DNA of 64,000 nt, taken from positions 1,922,001 to 1,986,000 of the forward strand of contig NC_002678.2 of NCBI RefSeq assembly GCF_000009625.1, written 5' to 3'. Position numbers and translations under genes: made by a program. The notes below the pieces were generated by a model. That model searched no databases. It saw only the letters and a list, made by a program, of their open reading frames with translations, and had not been told where the DNA came from. The stretch is from Mesorhizobium japonicum MAFF 303099 (GTDB lineage: Bacteria > Pseudomonadota > Alphaproteobacteria > Rhizobiales > Rhizobiaceae). Below, piece after piece: positions 8,746 through 22,215 of this stretch. The stretch's first letter is position 1. Each line of letters begins with the position of its first letter.

Positions 8746-8993
8746 TTGCGTCCGTAAGCTTTTTGCAGTGGCGCCCTAGGAATGCGCCGGCCCCCCCAAT
8801 GTTCCGATCGGTCCGCTCACATGGATTCGGGACCGGTGCTTCGGGGCCTGGCAGGGAATTTTCCCACGCCGTGGGTAGGCGCTTACCGATCGGAGAGCTT
8901 TTGCCAAAGCCTGGTGTAGCTCGCTGCCCGGCCTGCTATCGAAACAGCAGGAACGACTGGGCGAAAGCACCCGCGGCTAGACTCGACTTGACG

Positions 8994-9212
8994 CTATTCG
9001 ATCCGCTTGATGCGGCCCTTGTCGAGGCGAAATATCCCGGTCTGACCACCTTGCTTCTCGAAGTCGGTCTGCAGTTCATCCCAAGTTCCCAGATACTCAC
9101 CACAATCATCACAAAAAATCTGGGTCTGTGGACTCGCGTCGGCCGGAATTCTCAGCCTGATGGTAAGGCAGTATGGGCATTCCAGCTTATGATTGAGGTA
9201 TTGCTTCGACAT
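8994..9212 (-). CDS. Small zinc-ribbon-like protein
   Basis: A 72-residue protein with two CxxC pairs (LECPYC at about residue 10 and FCDDCGEYLG at about 34), the classic layout of a treble-clef or zinc-ribbon fold. The basic C-terminus (RLDKGRIKRIE) could touch nucleic acid. ATG at 9212 is preferred over longer forms because the ribbon then begins directly. It lies opposite the short membrane peptide at 9387 and its EcfG promoter. Function unknown; in such small proteins the ribbon may also be structural. Confidence 0.65.
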   Translation of the reverse strand: MSKQYLNHKLECPYCLTIRLRIPADASPQTQIFCDDCGEYLGTWDELQTDFEKQGGQTGIFRLDKGRIKRIE

Positions 9213-9326
9213 CGAGCCACACTTCACCCCGATCCAGGGTTTTTGCAGGCGCAATGGAGCCCAACACTTTGCAAAAAGGCAATCGGACCTAAGTCGGACC
9301 TCCGGCAGGGACTGTGGTCTCATCCC

Positions 9327-9351
9327 GGAACGATCACTTTCAACGCTCGTT
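9327..9351 (+). promoter_or_regulatory. EcfG-type general stress promoter
   Basis: GGAAC (9327-9331), 16 bases, then CGTT (9348-9351). This is the consensus recognised by EcfG/RpoE2 sigma factors of the alphaproteobacterial general stress response. It lies 35 bases before the short membrane peptide gene at 9387, which is followed closely by the DUF1236 gene at 9523. Confidence 0.75.
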
Positions 9352-9386
9352 TCGCCCCAGGTCCCAAAGGAGCGAAGGCAGTGGCA

Positions 9387-9488
9387 ATGGATGATAGGAA
9401 CAACAGCGTTCTCGAAGCCAGGTGGCTGCTTGCGGTCCCCGCCTCGCTAATCCTTACGGTCCTTTTGGCCGGTCTCTTGCTGACTTAG
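9387..9488 (+). CDS. 33-residue single-pass membrane peptide
   Basis: A short peptide with a polar N-terminus (MDDRNNSVLEAR) and one hydrophobic helix ending at the C-terminus (WLLAVPASLILTVLLAGLLLT). The start is ATG at 9387, with AAGGAG somewhat far upstream. Support comes from the consensus stress promoter just before it and from its position ahead of the exported DUF1236 protein. Small membrane peptides with this polar-head and terminal-helix layout are common among stress-induced proteins, but no family is recognised here. Confidence 0.5.
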   Translation: MDDRNNSVLEARWLLAVPASLILTVLLAGLLLT

Positions 9489-9522
9489 CCAGCCAAGTCG
9501 AAACCCAAATAGGGAGAAAAAT

Positions 9523-9822
9523 ATGAGAGTGCATCTTTCCGCCGCCGCAGCAGGCTTTTTGCTGCTCGCCGGGATGGGCGCGGCCGCAGCCGATACCGTG
9601 GTCATCCAGCCAGAGCAGGAAACGGTCATCAAGGAATACGTGAAGAAACAGCCACTGGCATCGGTGAAGCTTCCTGGCGTGGAGCTCAACGTCGGAACGG
9701 CACTTCCCAATACGGTCGAGCTTCATGAAGTTCCCAATGTGAAATACCGGTATACGGTCATCGACAACCGGACGGTCATCGTGGATCCAGGCACACACAA
9801 GGTCGTCAAAATCATCGAATGA
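9523..9822 (+). CDS. Exported DUF1236-domain protein
   Basis: A 99-residue periplasmic protein with a signal peptide ending after residue 23 (AAAA-DT). The body matches the DUF1236 pattern of rhizobial proteins: a hydrophilic linker (EQETVIKEYVKKQPLASVKLP), then LPNTVELHEVPNV, RYTVIDNRTVIVDPGTHKVV and a terminal isoleucine-rich end. The domain's role is unknown; members are abundant small periplasmic proteins. The ATG follows GGGAG. The gene is 34 bases behind the membrane peptide and probably shares its EcfG promoter; a terminator follows at 9868. Confidence 0.85.
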   Translation: MRVHLSAAAAGFLLLAGMGAAAADTVVIQPEQETVIKEYVKKQPLASVKLPGVELNVGTALPNTVELHEVPNVKYRYTVIDNRTVIVDPGTHKVVKIIE

Positions 9823-9867
9823 GGTGAGGCGAAGCGAAGCGACACACCGTTGACCTGCCGCCTCAAG

Positions 9868-9903
9868 GCCCGTTCCAGTCCCTACTGGTGCGGGCTTTTC
9901 TTT
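9868..9903 (+). terminator. Intrinsic terminator after DUF1236 gene
   Basis: GCCCG (9868-9872) pairs with CGGGC (9891-9895). An inner CAGT/ACTG pairing extends the stem, and a T-rich run (TTTTCTTT) follows. Confidence 0.75.
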
Positions 9904-10210
9904 ATCGCCGGAATTCCTGGGTTGCCGCTTTTTTCAGGTGGCGATCACCCATGTTTTCGCAACCAGCCCCTTGCCGCTCGTTCATCTATGCTGGTTGATC
10001 CCAGCACTCGATAACTTTGGCAATGCGGGATCGCGTCGTGCTCATCATCCAATGCGCAAAAGTCCGACCCGTGTAACGTTTAGGCCTGGCGGTTTGCGCT
10101 TGGGCCGCGGTTGAAAAATCCACGATCGCTGTTTCGGAGGTGCCTCTCGAAAATCGCGAGCTTCTCCAGGTAGCCAATCCGCACCTATGCTCCGCAGCCA
10201 TCGCTTTTGA
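9904..10210. other. Gene-less stretch before transporter remnant
   Basis: No gene, RNA or repeat is recognised. The transporter frame only opens at 10211, so the rest of that gene has been lost or replaced by this sequence. Confidence 0.4.
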
Positions 10211-10654
10211 AACTGCCAAGCGTTTTTGCCCTTCCTGTTCATTCCGATCTCGACGGCAGCATATCTTGGCCTGCCGCCTTCAAAAACCGACCAGGCTTCC
10301 GCCCTGATCAACCTCGCCCGCAACATTGGCGGCAGCATCGGCGTGTCGCTCACCAATACCGTGATCGCTCAGAACGCGCAGATGCATCAATCGAACCTCG
10401 TCGCCAACACCGTGCAGTCGTCATCGACCTATCAGCAGACCCTTGGCCAGGTCGGCGAATATTTCCCAGCGCAGGGCTCGCCGGCCGTTCAGGCAAAGGC
10501 GCAGGCGGTCGGCTGGGTCGCGCAGCTTGTCGGTCGCCAGGCGACGCTGCTCGCCTGTGTCGACGTCTTTCGCTATTCGGCGATCGCCACCGCGCTGCTT
10601 GTGCCACTGGCGCTCCTGCTGCGCTCGCCGAAGTCGACGCAAGCTAGGACGTAG
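10211..10654 (+). pseudogene. C-terminal remnant of a DHA2-type MFS drug transporter
   Basis: The frame from 10211 encodes about 147 residues matching the C-terminal end of EmrB/QacA-type 14-TM exporters: PFLFIPISTAAYLGLPP, ALINLARNIGGSIGVSL and a last membrane helix before a basic tail. A full-length member has over 500 residues, so at least two thirds is missing, including the start. An in-frame stop lies at 10208 and no ribosome-binding site is seen. The break is probably an old deletion or insertion boundary, and the DNA upstream shows nothing of the missing part. Confidence 0.8.
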
Positions 10655-11027
10655 CGCGGGCAAGCCTGCAGGCAAAGTACGCTTGAACACTGCGAAACGT
10701 GCTGGTTCTAGCCGAGAACGCCAATGAAGTGGTTTTTGAGGCCAACGAGCTTGACCTCTATGTCGTGCCACTCGGCACGCATCGATCCCGCGCTGAACGC
10801 GTTCCGATACCCTGATTTCTTCCATCGGCGCCTGCAATATCGCTTTAGACGCGAGACAAAAAGTTCGAAGGGCTTGCGCGTACCCGAAGCTGGCGCCGTA
10901 AACGAAACGCCATTTCAGGCGTCGGAAGGCATTAAACCACCGCTGGCGGCGCTCACGGGTGAATGAGCCGGCCGCATTTTCAGAATCATGATCAATCATC
11001 GAGGCGCGTCGGAACCTTTTGTCCGCG
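10655..11027. other. Gene-less stretch after transporter remnant
   Basis: Frames on both strands here have unconvincing composition and no ribosome-binding sites. A minus-strand segment around 10850-10930 has coding-like aromatic content but no recognisable family. No terminal inverted repeats were found. Confidence 0.35.
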
Positions 11028-11837
11028 ATGCACTTCATTTGCATGTCCCAGAAGGTTGAACCCCCAATCCTGCCAGAGGACAGCCCCGATCGGGAGGTCA
11101 ACTGTGAGGTTGCATTGGAGCCTGCGTTCGAGGAACTGCTCGCATCGTCACAAGCTCGCGGATGGACAGCCCAAGAGACGGCGGTAACTCTCCTGAAAAT
11201 CGCGAAAGCGCATGCGGCCCAGCTTGAGGCCGTCGTAGACACAGACGGTTTTTGGAGGCAGAGCAGGTCGATCTCGTTGGATGCCGCAGCAGACGTCTTT
11301 CGCGAGGCAATGCGGCAGACTCTCAAGCGGTACTCACTTTGGTATTTGGTAGAGGGCGTGCTGCTGGTCGCAGCCGGAGTTCTGGCAGTGACCTTTCCGA
11401 TGATCTCGTCGATTGCTGTGGTGAGCTTGCTCGGGTGGGTGCTGATTGTCAGCGGAGGCCTACAAGGCATAAGCCTGATCGGCGCGGGCCACGTGCCTCA
11501 TTTCTGGCTGCAACTCATCTCCGTCATCCTTGCTCTGCTGATTGGTCTTCTCTTTCTGCGCCATCCTGGAAACGGACTGCTGACCATCACCTTGCTGCTG
11601 ATCGTGTTCTTCATGATCGAGGGTATCGCGAAGGTCGTTTTCGCCCTCACCATCCGCCCCTTCCCCAACTGGGGCTGGGTCTTGGGGAGTGGGCTGATCG
11701 GGATTCTTCTTTCCGTGACGCTGTGGGTCAGGATCCCCGTGACAGCCGTGTGCCTGATCGGACTGCTGTTGGGGATAGAGCTGATTAGCGTTGGCGCGGC
11801 GATTGCTTACCTGGCCTGGCATGTGCGGAAGAGTTGA
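11028..11837 (+). CDS. HdeD-family membrane protein with N-terminal helical extension
   Basis: About 269 residues. Residues roughly 95-265 form six transmembrane helices of the HdeD/DUF308 type (VEGVLLVAAGVLAVTFP, LGWVLIVSGGLQGI, FFMIEGIAKVVFAL, SGLIGILLSVTLW). Related proteins are linked to acid resistance and envelope stress. The N-terminal 90 residues are soluble and contain ALEPAFEELLASSQARGWTA followed by a short helix; a very similar block occurs in the small protein at 26525 (ALDPILVELLDRAEAAGWDR). Start is uncertain: ATG at 11028 or 11043, neither with a clear ribosome-binding site. It converges on the histidine-kinase operon. Confidence 0.85.
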   Translation: MHFICMSQKVEPPILPEDSPDREVNCEVALEPAFEELLASSQARGWTAQETAVTLLKIAKAHAAQLEAVVDTDGFWRQSRSISLDAAADVFREAMRQTLKRYSLWYLVEGVLLVAAGVLAVTFPMISSIAVVSLLGWVLIVSGGLQGISLIGAGHVPHFWLQLISVILALLIGLLFLRHPGNGLLTITLLLIVFFMIEGIAKVVFALTIRPFPNWGWVLGSGLIGILLSVTLWVRIPVTAVCLIGLLLGIELISVGAAIAYLAWHVRKS

Positions 11838-11926
11838 ACGCTTGCGGGCTTGAGCGCAACGCGGTTTCCCCGAGCAATCACATGCAAGGCGAGTCCGAAG
11901 TCGTGTACGATTTCCAATCGGCTGCG

Positions 11927-13999
11927 CTATCCTGTCTTGATTGCCTTCGCGCTGGCGTGGGCGATCACGTGGAAGATGCTCTCGATGAGATCCTTTTCGC
12001 GGAACGGCTTGTTAAGCAGCGGGACATCCGATGGTCGATCGGCAATCGAGTCCGCATCGGCGTATCCGGTTATGATTATCGCCGGCCAATCGGAACGGAG
12101 ATTGCGCGCAAAGCGAATGACTTCCACCCCGGAAACGAGTGGCATGGCGAAGTCAGTGACAATCACGTCGAATTCATGTGGCGCCCGTTCGATTATTGCC
12201 AGCGCTTCGGCGCTCCCAGCTGCGCAGGTCACAACGAAACCACGTTGCTGGAGTGATTGCGCGGTCAGTTGCCGCAACACGCTGCTGTCGTCGATCAAAA
12301 GAATCGACGGGAGTTCCTTGCCCGCATCGATCGGCTCTGCCTCGCGTTCAGCGACATCGCCGGCCGCCCGCTGCTCGATCGAACGGGGCAACCACAATTC
12401 CATCGCAGTTCCGCGACCAACCGCACTGTCTATGCGCAGCGAGCCGCCGGACTGCTTTATGAACCCGTAGACCGTACTCAGGCCCAAGCCCGTACCCTTG
12501 CCGACGGGCTTTGTCGTGAAAAAGGGTTCGACCACCTTGGCCAGAATGTCCTGTGGGATGCCAGCACCGGTGTCTTTGACAGTGACAACCACATAGTCGC
12601 CCGGCGGCAGATCTTCGGATGCGATTTCAATCACCCGATTTTGCGCATGCACTGTAATTGTTCCGCCCGACGGCATGGCGTCACGTGCATTGAAGACCAA
12701 ATTCATCAAAGCCAGTTCCAGTTGGCCGACATCGACGTGTGCGAGCCAAACGGAATTGTCGATTTTCCATTCAAAGCGGATCAGCCCTCCCAGCACCGGA
12801 GCCACCAACCCGTTCATCGTGTCGCCCAAGGTCGCGAGATGGACAGCTGCCGGCTTCAGATTCTGACGCCGCGAAAAGGCCAGCATGCGGCTGACGAGTT
12901 CCGCGCCTTGTTTCGCCGAGCGCCGGGTTAGGTCAACGACCTGTCTCGCCTGATCGTCGAGCGTTGCGTGCCGCTCAAGCAATCCCAGTCCACTGAGTAT
13001 TGCGGCAAGCAGATTGTTGAAGTCATGCGCCAACCCTCCCGTGAGCTTGCCGATTGCGTCGAGGCGTTGCGATTGAAGAAGCTGATCTTCGAGTTCACGC
13101 CGCTCGGTCACGTCGAGCAACGTACCCAAGATTTCGGGTCGGCGACCGTCAACACTTTTCGACAGGATGCCCTGGTCCAGAAAGATGCGGTATTTGCCAT
13201 CAGCGCATTGCCAGCGGAACTCGCACGTGTACGATCCTGTAGCCTTTGCGGCCAGCAATGCTTCCCGCACCCTTGGCAGGTCATCAGGATGGACACGGCT
13301 CAGGCCAAAGCGCGGATCGGACGTCAGTCGCTCCGGTGGAAATCCCGTCAAGCGTTCGACACCCTTGGTGACAAAGCGGGCCGCAAAGGGCGGCTCGGCT
13401 GCTCTGGCGTGAAAGCAGACGGGCAAGGAGCCAAGAATGGCTTCCTGACGTTCCTCCGCGCTGCGTAGCGACCGCTCGGCCTCGAGCTTTTCTTTCTCGG
13501 CCTGCAGGGCCTTTGCCAGCAACGCTTGCTCAGCAATCGCCTTGCGCTGGATTTCGAGCGTCTTTTCGTGAAGCTCGACGAATACAGCCACTTTGGAGCG
13601 CAGCATGACTGGGTCGAACGGCTTGAACACATAGTCCACCGCGCCCGCATCGTAGCCGCGCAGCATATGGGCATCTTCCTTGTTGATGGCCGTGAGGAAG
13701 ATCAGAGGCGTGCGCTTCGACTGTTCGCGCTGGCGGATCAGTCCGGCCGTCTCGTAGCCGTCGAGGCCCGGCATCAACACGTCCAGCAAAATAACAGCGA
13801 AATCCTGCTTCAACAGGCAGCGCAGGGCCTCCTCGCCGGATCGCACGGCGACGATTTCCGCAATTGGGGCCAAGACCTCTTGAATCGCCAACAGATTGCG
13901 TTCGTCATCATCGACTGCGAGCACGCGAGCCTTTGCCGGGCCGTCGGCCAATTGAGCGATTTCCAATTTCTTCGAACGTATCCGCGATGGTCTTTGCAT
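11927..13999 (-). CDS. Hybrid histidine kinase, REC-PAS-HisKA-HATPase-REC
   Basis: A 690-residue cytoplasmic protein without membrane segments. Order: receiver domain (about 25-140, ILLDVLMPGLDG with phospho-acceptor Asp), coiled coil (about 150-200), PAS domain (about 205-305), HisKA dimerisation domain with GGLAHDFNNLL (His325), HATPase with the N box (LMNLVFNARDAM), DTGAGI and GKGTGLGLSTV, then a C-terminal receiver (VIVTDFAMPLVSG). A receiver at the front suggests activation by another kinase. ATG at 13999 follows GAGGG, which overlaps the stop codon of the upstream 1906-residue kinase. The two are therefore one transcriptional and probably translational unit, and form a likely phosphorelay pair. 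Confidence 0.92.
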   Translation of the reverse strand: MQRPSRIRSKKLEIAQLADGPAKARVLAVDDDERNLLAIQEVLAPIAEIVAVRSGEEALRCLLKQDFAVILLDVLMPGLDGYETAGLIRQREQSKRTPLIFLTAINKEDAHMLRGYDAGAVDYVFKPFDPVMLRSKVAVFVELHEKTLEIQRKAIAEQALLAKALQAEKEKLEAERSLRSAEERQEAILGSLPVCFHARAAEPPFAARFVTKGVERLTGFPPERLTSDPRFGLSRVHPDDLPRVREALLAAKATGSYTCEFRWQCADGKYRIFLDQGILSKSVDGRRPEILGTLLDVTERRELEDQLLQSQRLDAIGKLTGGLAHDFNNLLAAILSGLGLLERHATLDDQARQVVDLTRRSAKQGAELVSRMLAFSRRQNLKPAAVHLATLGDTMNGLVAPVLGGLIRFEWKIDNSVWLAHVDVGQLELALMNLVFNARDAMPSGGTITVHAQNRVIEIASEDLPPGDYVVVTVKDTGAGIPQDILAKVVEPFFTTKPVGKGTGLGLSTVYGFIKQSGGSLRIDSAVGRGTAMELWLPRSIEQRAAGDVAEREAEPIDAGKELPSILLIDDSSVLRQLTAQSLQQRGFVVTCAAGSAEALAIIERAPHEFDVIVTDFAMPLVSGVEVIRFARNLRSDWPAIIITGYADADSIADRPSDVPLLNKPFREKDLIESIFHVIAHASAKAIKTG

Positions 14000-14008
14000 C
14001 GGACACCC

Positions 14009-19729
<5,721 letters not shown>

Positions 19730-19828
19730 AGTGCCACTCCCAGCCTAGCGGTTTTGTGAAAGAACTGATTGCCTGATGAAATCCCCGGCCCCCTTGCGGC
19801 GACGTATACAATCCACCGCAAGGCTCAA

Positions 19829-19853
19829 AACGTGGAATTGGTCGATTGGTTCC
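19829..19853 (-). promoter_or_regulatory. EcfG-type promoter of the kinase operon
   Basis: On the minus strand, GGAAC (19853-19849), 16 bases, CGTT (19832-19829): an exact match to the general-stress sigma consensus. It points toward the GTG at 19729 with a leader of about 90 bases. No other gene is close enough to be its target. Confidence 0.72.
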
Positions 19854-20016
19854 GAGGCGGCGGCAGTGCCGCTCACATCCCATGCTGCAGCGTCACCGAG
19901 ATCGAGGACCTGTTCTGATGGCGCGGCGGCCGGCTCACATTTACCGCGAATGTCGTCCTAAACGGGCGCCCGGTGGGCGTGGTGGGCAGGCAATCAGCCG
20001 GCGCCGTGCCCACAAT

Positions 20017-20036
20017 AGGCCCAAAACGTTTTGGGC
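20017..20036. repeat. Perfect 20-bp palindrome
   Basis: GGCCCAAAACGTTTTGGGCC reads identically on both strands. It lies in the 500-base gap between the kinase operon and the DUF982 gene, next to direct repeat A. It could be a regulator site or a recombination site; no partner was identified. Confidence 0.5.
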
Positions 20037-20068
20037 CGATGTCACTTTTCACAATAGAATCAATGGTT

Positions 20069-20173
20069 ATGGTGGGGCCCGGAGGACATATTAAGATCAT
20101 TGATTTTGTCGGCTTTTTCGTGGTCCAAAATCAGAAATCTTTCCGTATGGTTCCGAGTGGTTCCGCTGTCGAC
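20069..20173 (+). repeat. Direct repeat A with tRNA 3'-end-like start
   Basis: It begins GGTGGGGCCCGGAGGAC, close to the reverse complement of the tRNA 3' end at 38647. About 90 bases then match repeat B (27763-27877): the shared landmarks ATCATTGATTT, GCTTTTTCGTGG, ATCAGAA, CCGTAT and GTCGACCT occur in the same order. The remaining gap around it (19730-20231) holds only the EcfG promoter and the palindrome. Confidence 0.65.
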
Positions 20174-20231
20174 CTGCTCCTGTCCAATTTCACTGGCATA
20201 TGCGCGCCCTAGGGAAGTCCTGAACTGAAAG

Positions 20232-20531
20232 TCAGAGACTGCGCCCAGAAACGGACAGCTTTTGATCAGCCCCGGCCAATGGCGAAAAATCGGATCTGGC
20301 CAGCACCCCAGCTATCCTGGCAAAGCTGACAAATGCCTGTCGCGCCTGTTCGGTTGTCATCTGCCCGGCGATTGCGGCGTTGCAGCTCCTCACCGCGCAG
20401 CTGTATACCGGTCCCCGACGGCCCTTCGGCCATTGATTCAAGAATACCAGCGCCTCCCGCACCGAGTTGATGTCGTGTCTCACGCCACTGGTCTTAACCT
20501 GCACAGGGGCAGGGAAAGCCAGACCGGTCAT
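20232..20531 (-). CDS. DUF982-domain protein (copy 1)
   Basis: A 99-residue small protein of the rhizobial DUF982 family. The core motif is present: SVREALVFLNQWP, then a short conserved stretch with CNAAIAGQMTTEQARQAFVSFARIAGVL. Function is unknown; the family is restricted to Rhizobiales-type bacteria and usually multicopy. This copy is the most upstream of four in 7 kb (others at 22941, 26840 and 27186). It lies 139 bases behind the Hsp20 gene in the same orientation and could be read from the heat-shock promoter. Confidence 0.82.
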   Translation of the reverse strand: MTGLAFPAPVQVKTSGVRHDINSVREALVFLNQWPKGRRGPVYSCAVRSCNAAIAGQMTTEQARQAFVSFARIAGVLARSDFSPLAGADQKLSVSGRSL

Positions 20532-20670
20532 TTGTTACCTCCCTGGGGTTGCAAGGTTGATTCAGCATCCCATGACGGCTCTTTCGTTTGAGGCTGTTGG
20601 ACGTCATTTGACCATCCTCGCTATCTGCGAGGGCCGGGGCTCGTCGAGCCCCGACCTTCCTTCGCGACCG

Positions 20671-21180
20671 TCATTTGTTGCCGTTGATTGCAATGCGCTT
20701 GGCGTTTGCCTGCGCCCTTTTGGTCTTCGGCAGCGTCACGGTGAGCACGCCGTTCTTGAACGTCGCCGCCACCTTGTCGTCTTCAACCTCACGACCGAGA
20801 CCAAAGCGCCGCTCAAAACGCCCATAATAGCGTTCGCTGAACTGGCGGTCCTTGTCCTCGGTCTCAGCCTTCTTCTCGCCGCGAAGCGTCAGAACACCAT
20901 CATCCAGCATGACCTCGACGTCGTTTTCATCGAGGCCAGGGATTTCGGCCGTCAGCCGGATTTCCTCATCGGTTTCCGAGAACTCCACGCCTGGCCAAGT
21001 GCCGTTGAGAGGGGCCATGCGGCCCAGCACCGAAGGCGTGTCAAAACCGCGGAACACCTCGTCGAATAGCCGGTTGACATTGCGGTGCAACGACAGGAAC
21101 GGATCCATGTCGTCACCGCGATAAATGCTCGGTGCCGGGCCGCCGCCACGGCTCCAGGGAATCAAGTCACGTACGCTCAT
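20671..21180 (-). CDS. Small heat-shock protein (Hsp20/alpha-crystallin)
   Basis: A 169-residue protein. The N-terminal arm is rich in Pro, Gly and Phe (SLHRNVNRLFDEVFRGF). The alpha-crystallin domain (about 60-155) has AEIPGLDENDVEVMLDDG, LTLRGEKK and the closing AATFKNGVLTVTLPK, and the C-terminal tail ends ANAKRIAINGNK with the I-x-I-type anchor. It holds unfolding clients for GroEL/DnaK in the cytoplasm. ATG at 21180 follows AAAGGAGAAGG; longer forms upstream have no site. It is the second gene of an operon with the Hsp20 gene at 21262 (82-base gap). Confidence 0.93.
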   Translation of the reverse strand: MSVRDLIPWSRGGGPAPSIYRGDDMDPFLSLHRNVNRLFDEVFRGFDTPSVLGRMAPLNGTWPGVEFSETDEEIRLTAEIPGLDENDVEVMLDDGVLTLRGEKKAETEDKDRQFSERYYGRFERRFGLGREVEDDKVAATFKNGVLTVTLPKTKRAQANAKRIAINGNK

Positions 21181-21261
21181 TTGTCCTTCTCCTTTCCGTG
21201 TTTTTGGGTCGCATCCGGTCCCCAGCCACGACAGGACGGGGTGCAGGCCGACCGCCAAAGA

Positions 21262-21729
21262 TCAGGCCGCCGCGCTTTCAATGCGCTTGGACGCCGCCTT
21301 CTTGTCGTTCTCGACATTGATCGCGATGCGGCGCGGCTTCATCTCCTCGGGAATTTCTTTCCTGAGGTCGATAATCAGCAGACCGTTTTCGAGCTTTGCC
21401 CCGACAATGGTCACATGATCGGCTAGTTCGAAGCGGCGCGCGAACGACCTCAACGCCAGGCCATGATGGAGGTACTGAACCTCGTCGTTCTCTGTCTTGG
21501 CGCCCTCGATCACGAGCATATTTGGCTCCTGCGTGATCGTAAGCTCGTCTTCCCCGAAACCGGCGACCGCGAGGACAATGCGGTAGGTGTCTTCGCCGAG
21601 CTTGGCGATATCGTAGGGCGGCCAGTTGTCCGCGTTCTGTGGTGGGCTGGCGTTTTCGAGCAGGTTGAAGATGCGGTCAAAGCCGATGCTCGACCGATAG
21701 AAGGGGGAAAGGTCCAGGTTCGTTCTCAT
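21262..21729 (-). CDS. Small heat-shock protein (Hsp20, IbpA-like)
   Basis: A 155-residue Hsp20 of the IbpA-like class: NLDLSPFYRSSIGFDRIFNLLE at the N-terminus, then PPYDIAKLGEDTYRIVLAVAGF, ELTITQEPNMLVIEG and the A-LENGLLIIDL closing motif, with a C-terminal PRRIAINV anchor. Bacterial class A proteins of this sort normally assemble with a class B partner, here the neighbour at 20671. ATG at 21729 follows AAGGAGGA, which is masked in a ROSE-like hairpin, so translation is likely temperature controlled. First gene of the heat-shock operon. Confidence 0.93.
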   Translation of the reverse strand: MRTNLDLSPFYRSSIGFDRIFNLLENASPPQNADNWPPYDIAKLGEDTYRIVLAVAGFGEDELTITQEPNMLVIEGAKTENDEVQYLHHGLALRSFARRFELADHVTIVGAKLENGLLIIDLRKEIPEEMKPRRIAINVENDKKAASKRIESAAA

Positions 21730-21833
21730 AACTACATCCTCCTTGGAGCAACATAGATACGAGGGAACGCCAAGAAGCATGGCGCTCCCTGACACATCGG
21801 CCCCTTATGCGGCGACCGACGAGAATGAGTTGG
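21730..21833 (-). promoter_or_regulatory. ROSE-like RNA thermometer before hsp20
   Basis: In the leader RNA, a ten-pair stem (21789-21780 with 21772-21763) closes a seven-base loop. Downstream, UUGCUCC (21751-21745) directly precedes AAGGAGGA (21744-21737), matching the UYGCU anti-Shine-Dalgarno motif typical of ROSE elements of rhizobial small heat-shock genes. Melting of this last hairpin at high temperature would free the ribosome-binding site. Confidence 0.65.
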
Positions 21834-21856
21834 GAATTGACTTCCGCAGCGTCAAG
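21828..21856 (-). promoter_or_regulatory. Possible RpoH-type promoter of hsp20 operon
   Basis: CTTGAC (21856-21851), 17 bases, CCAACT (21833-21828), resembling the rhizobial heat-shock sigma pattern CTTGAC/CTTGAA-N17-CCATNT. The -10 match is partial. It sits just upstream of the ROSE-like leader. Confidence 0.4.
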
Positions 21857-21957
21857 AGGGACGCCAAGGCAGTTTCGCGACCGCCTTCGAATGGCTGGTG
21901 GCAAGCGCTCCATCGAATACCCATCTGCTTCGCTGATATTTCGAACGGAGGAAAAGG

Positions 21958-22215
21958 ATGACTATGACACGCCAAGACGTTGTCTCGGTCCTTGGGCCTG
22001 TAGACGACGTGACGATTGCTGAGATCATCGCGTCCGGTGCCTCGCTCGAGGAATTGAGAGAGGCGTGGGCCTGGGCCTTTGGTGACGAGGCGCTGATGAG
22101 CCAGGGGCGACCGCTGCCGGGAACACGGGTAGCAGCGCTAATCGACCTGATCGAGCCCGATGACGAAGGCGACGTGGCAGATCCGGCCCGGGCGCATCCG
22201 GGCGTCGGTAGTTGA
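21958..22215 (+). CDS. Conserved hypothetical protein
   Basis: An 85-residue acidic protein starting at ATG 21958 behind GGAGG. It has no signal or membrane segment. Motifs visible are VVSVLGPVDDVTIAEIIASG and LEELREAWAWAFGDEALM, followed by a tail rich in Asp and Glu. Similar small proteins are found in rhizobial stress regions, but I do not recognise a characterised family. It is divergent from the Hsp20 operon, with a 228-base shared intergenic region. Confidence 0.6.
   Translation: MTMTRQDVVSVLGPVDDVTIAEIIASGASLEELREAWAWAFGDEALMSQGRPLPGTRVAALIDLIEPDDEGDVADPARAHPGVGS

Noticed and set aside
10421..11470. 349-codon minus-strand frame over the transporter remnant and HdeD gene
   Set aside because: Both overlapped regions have better explanations on the plus strand; no site or family, though one part has coding-like composition.
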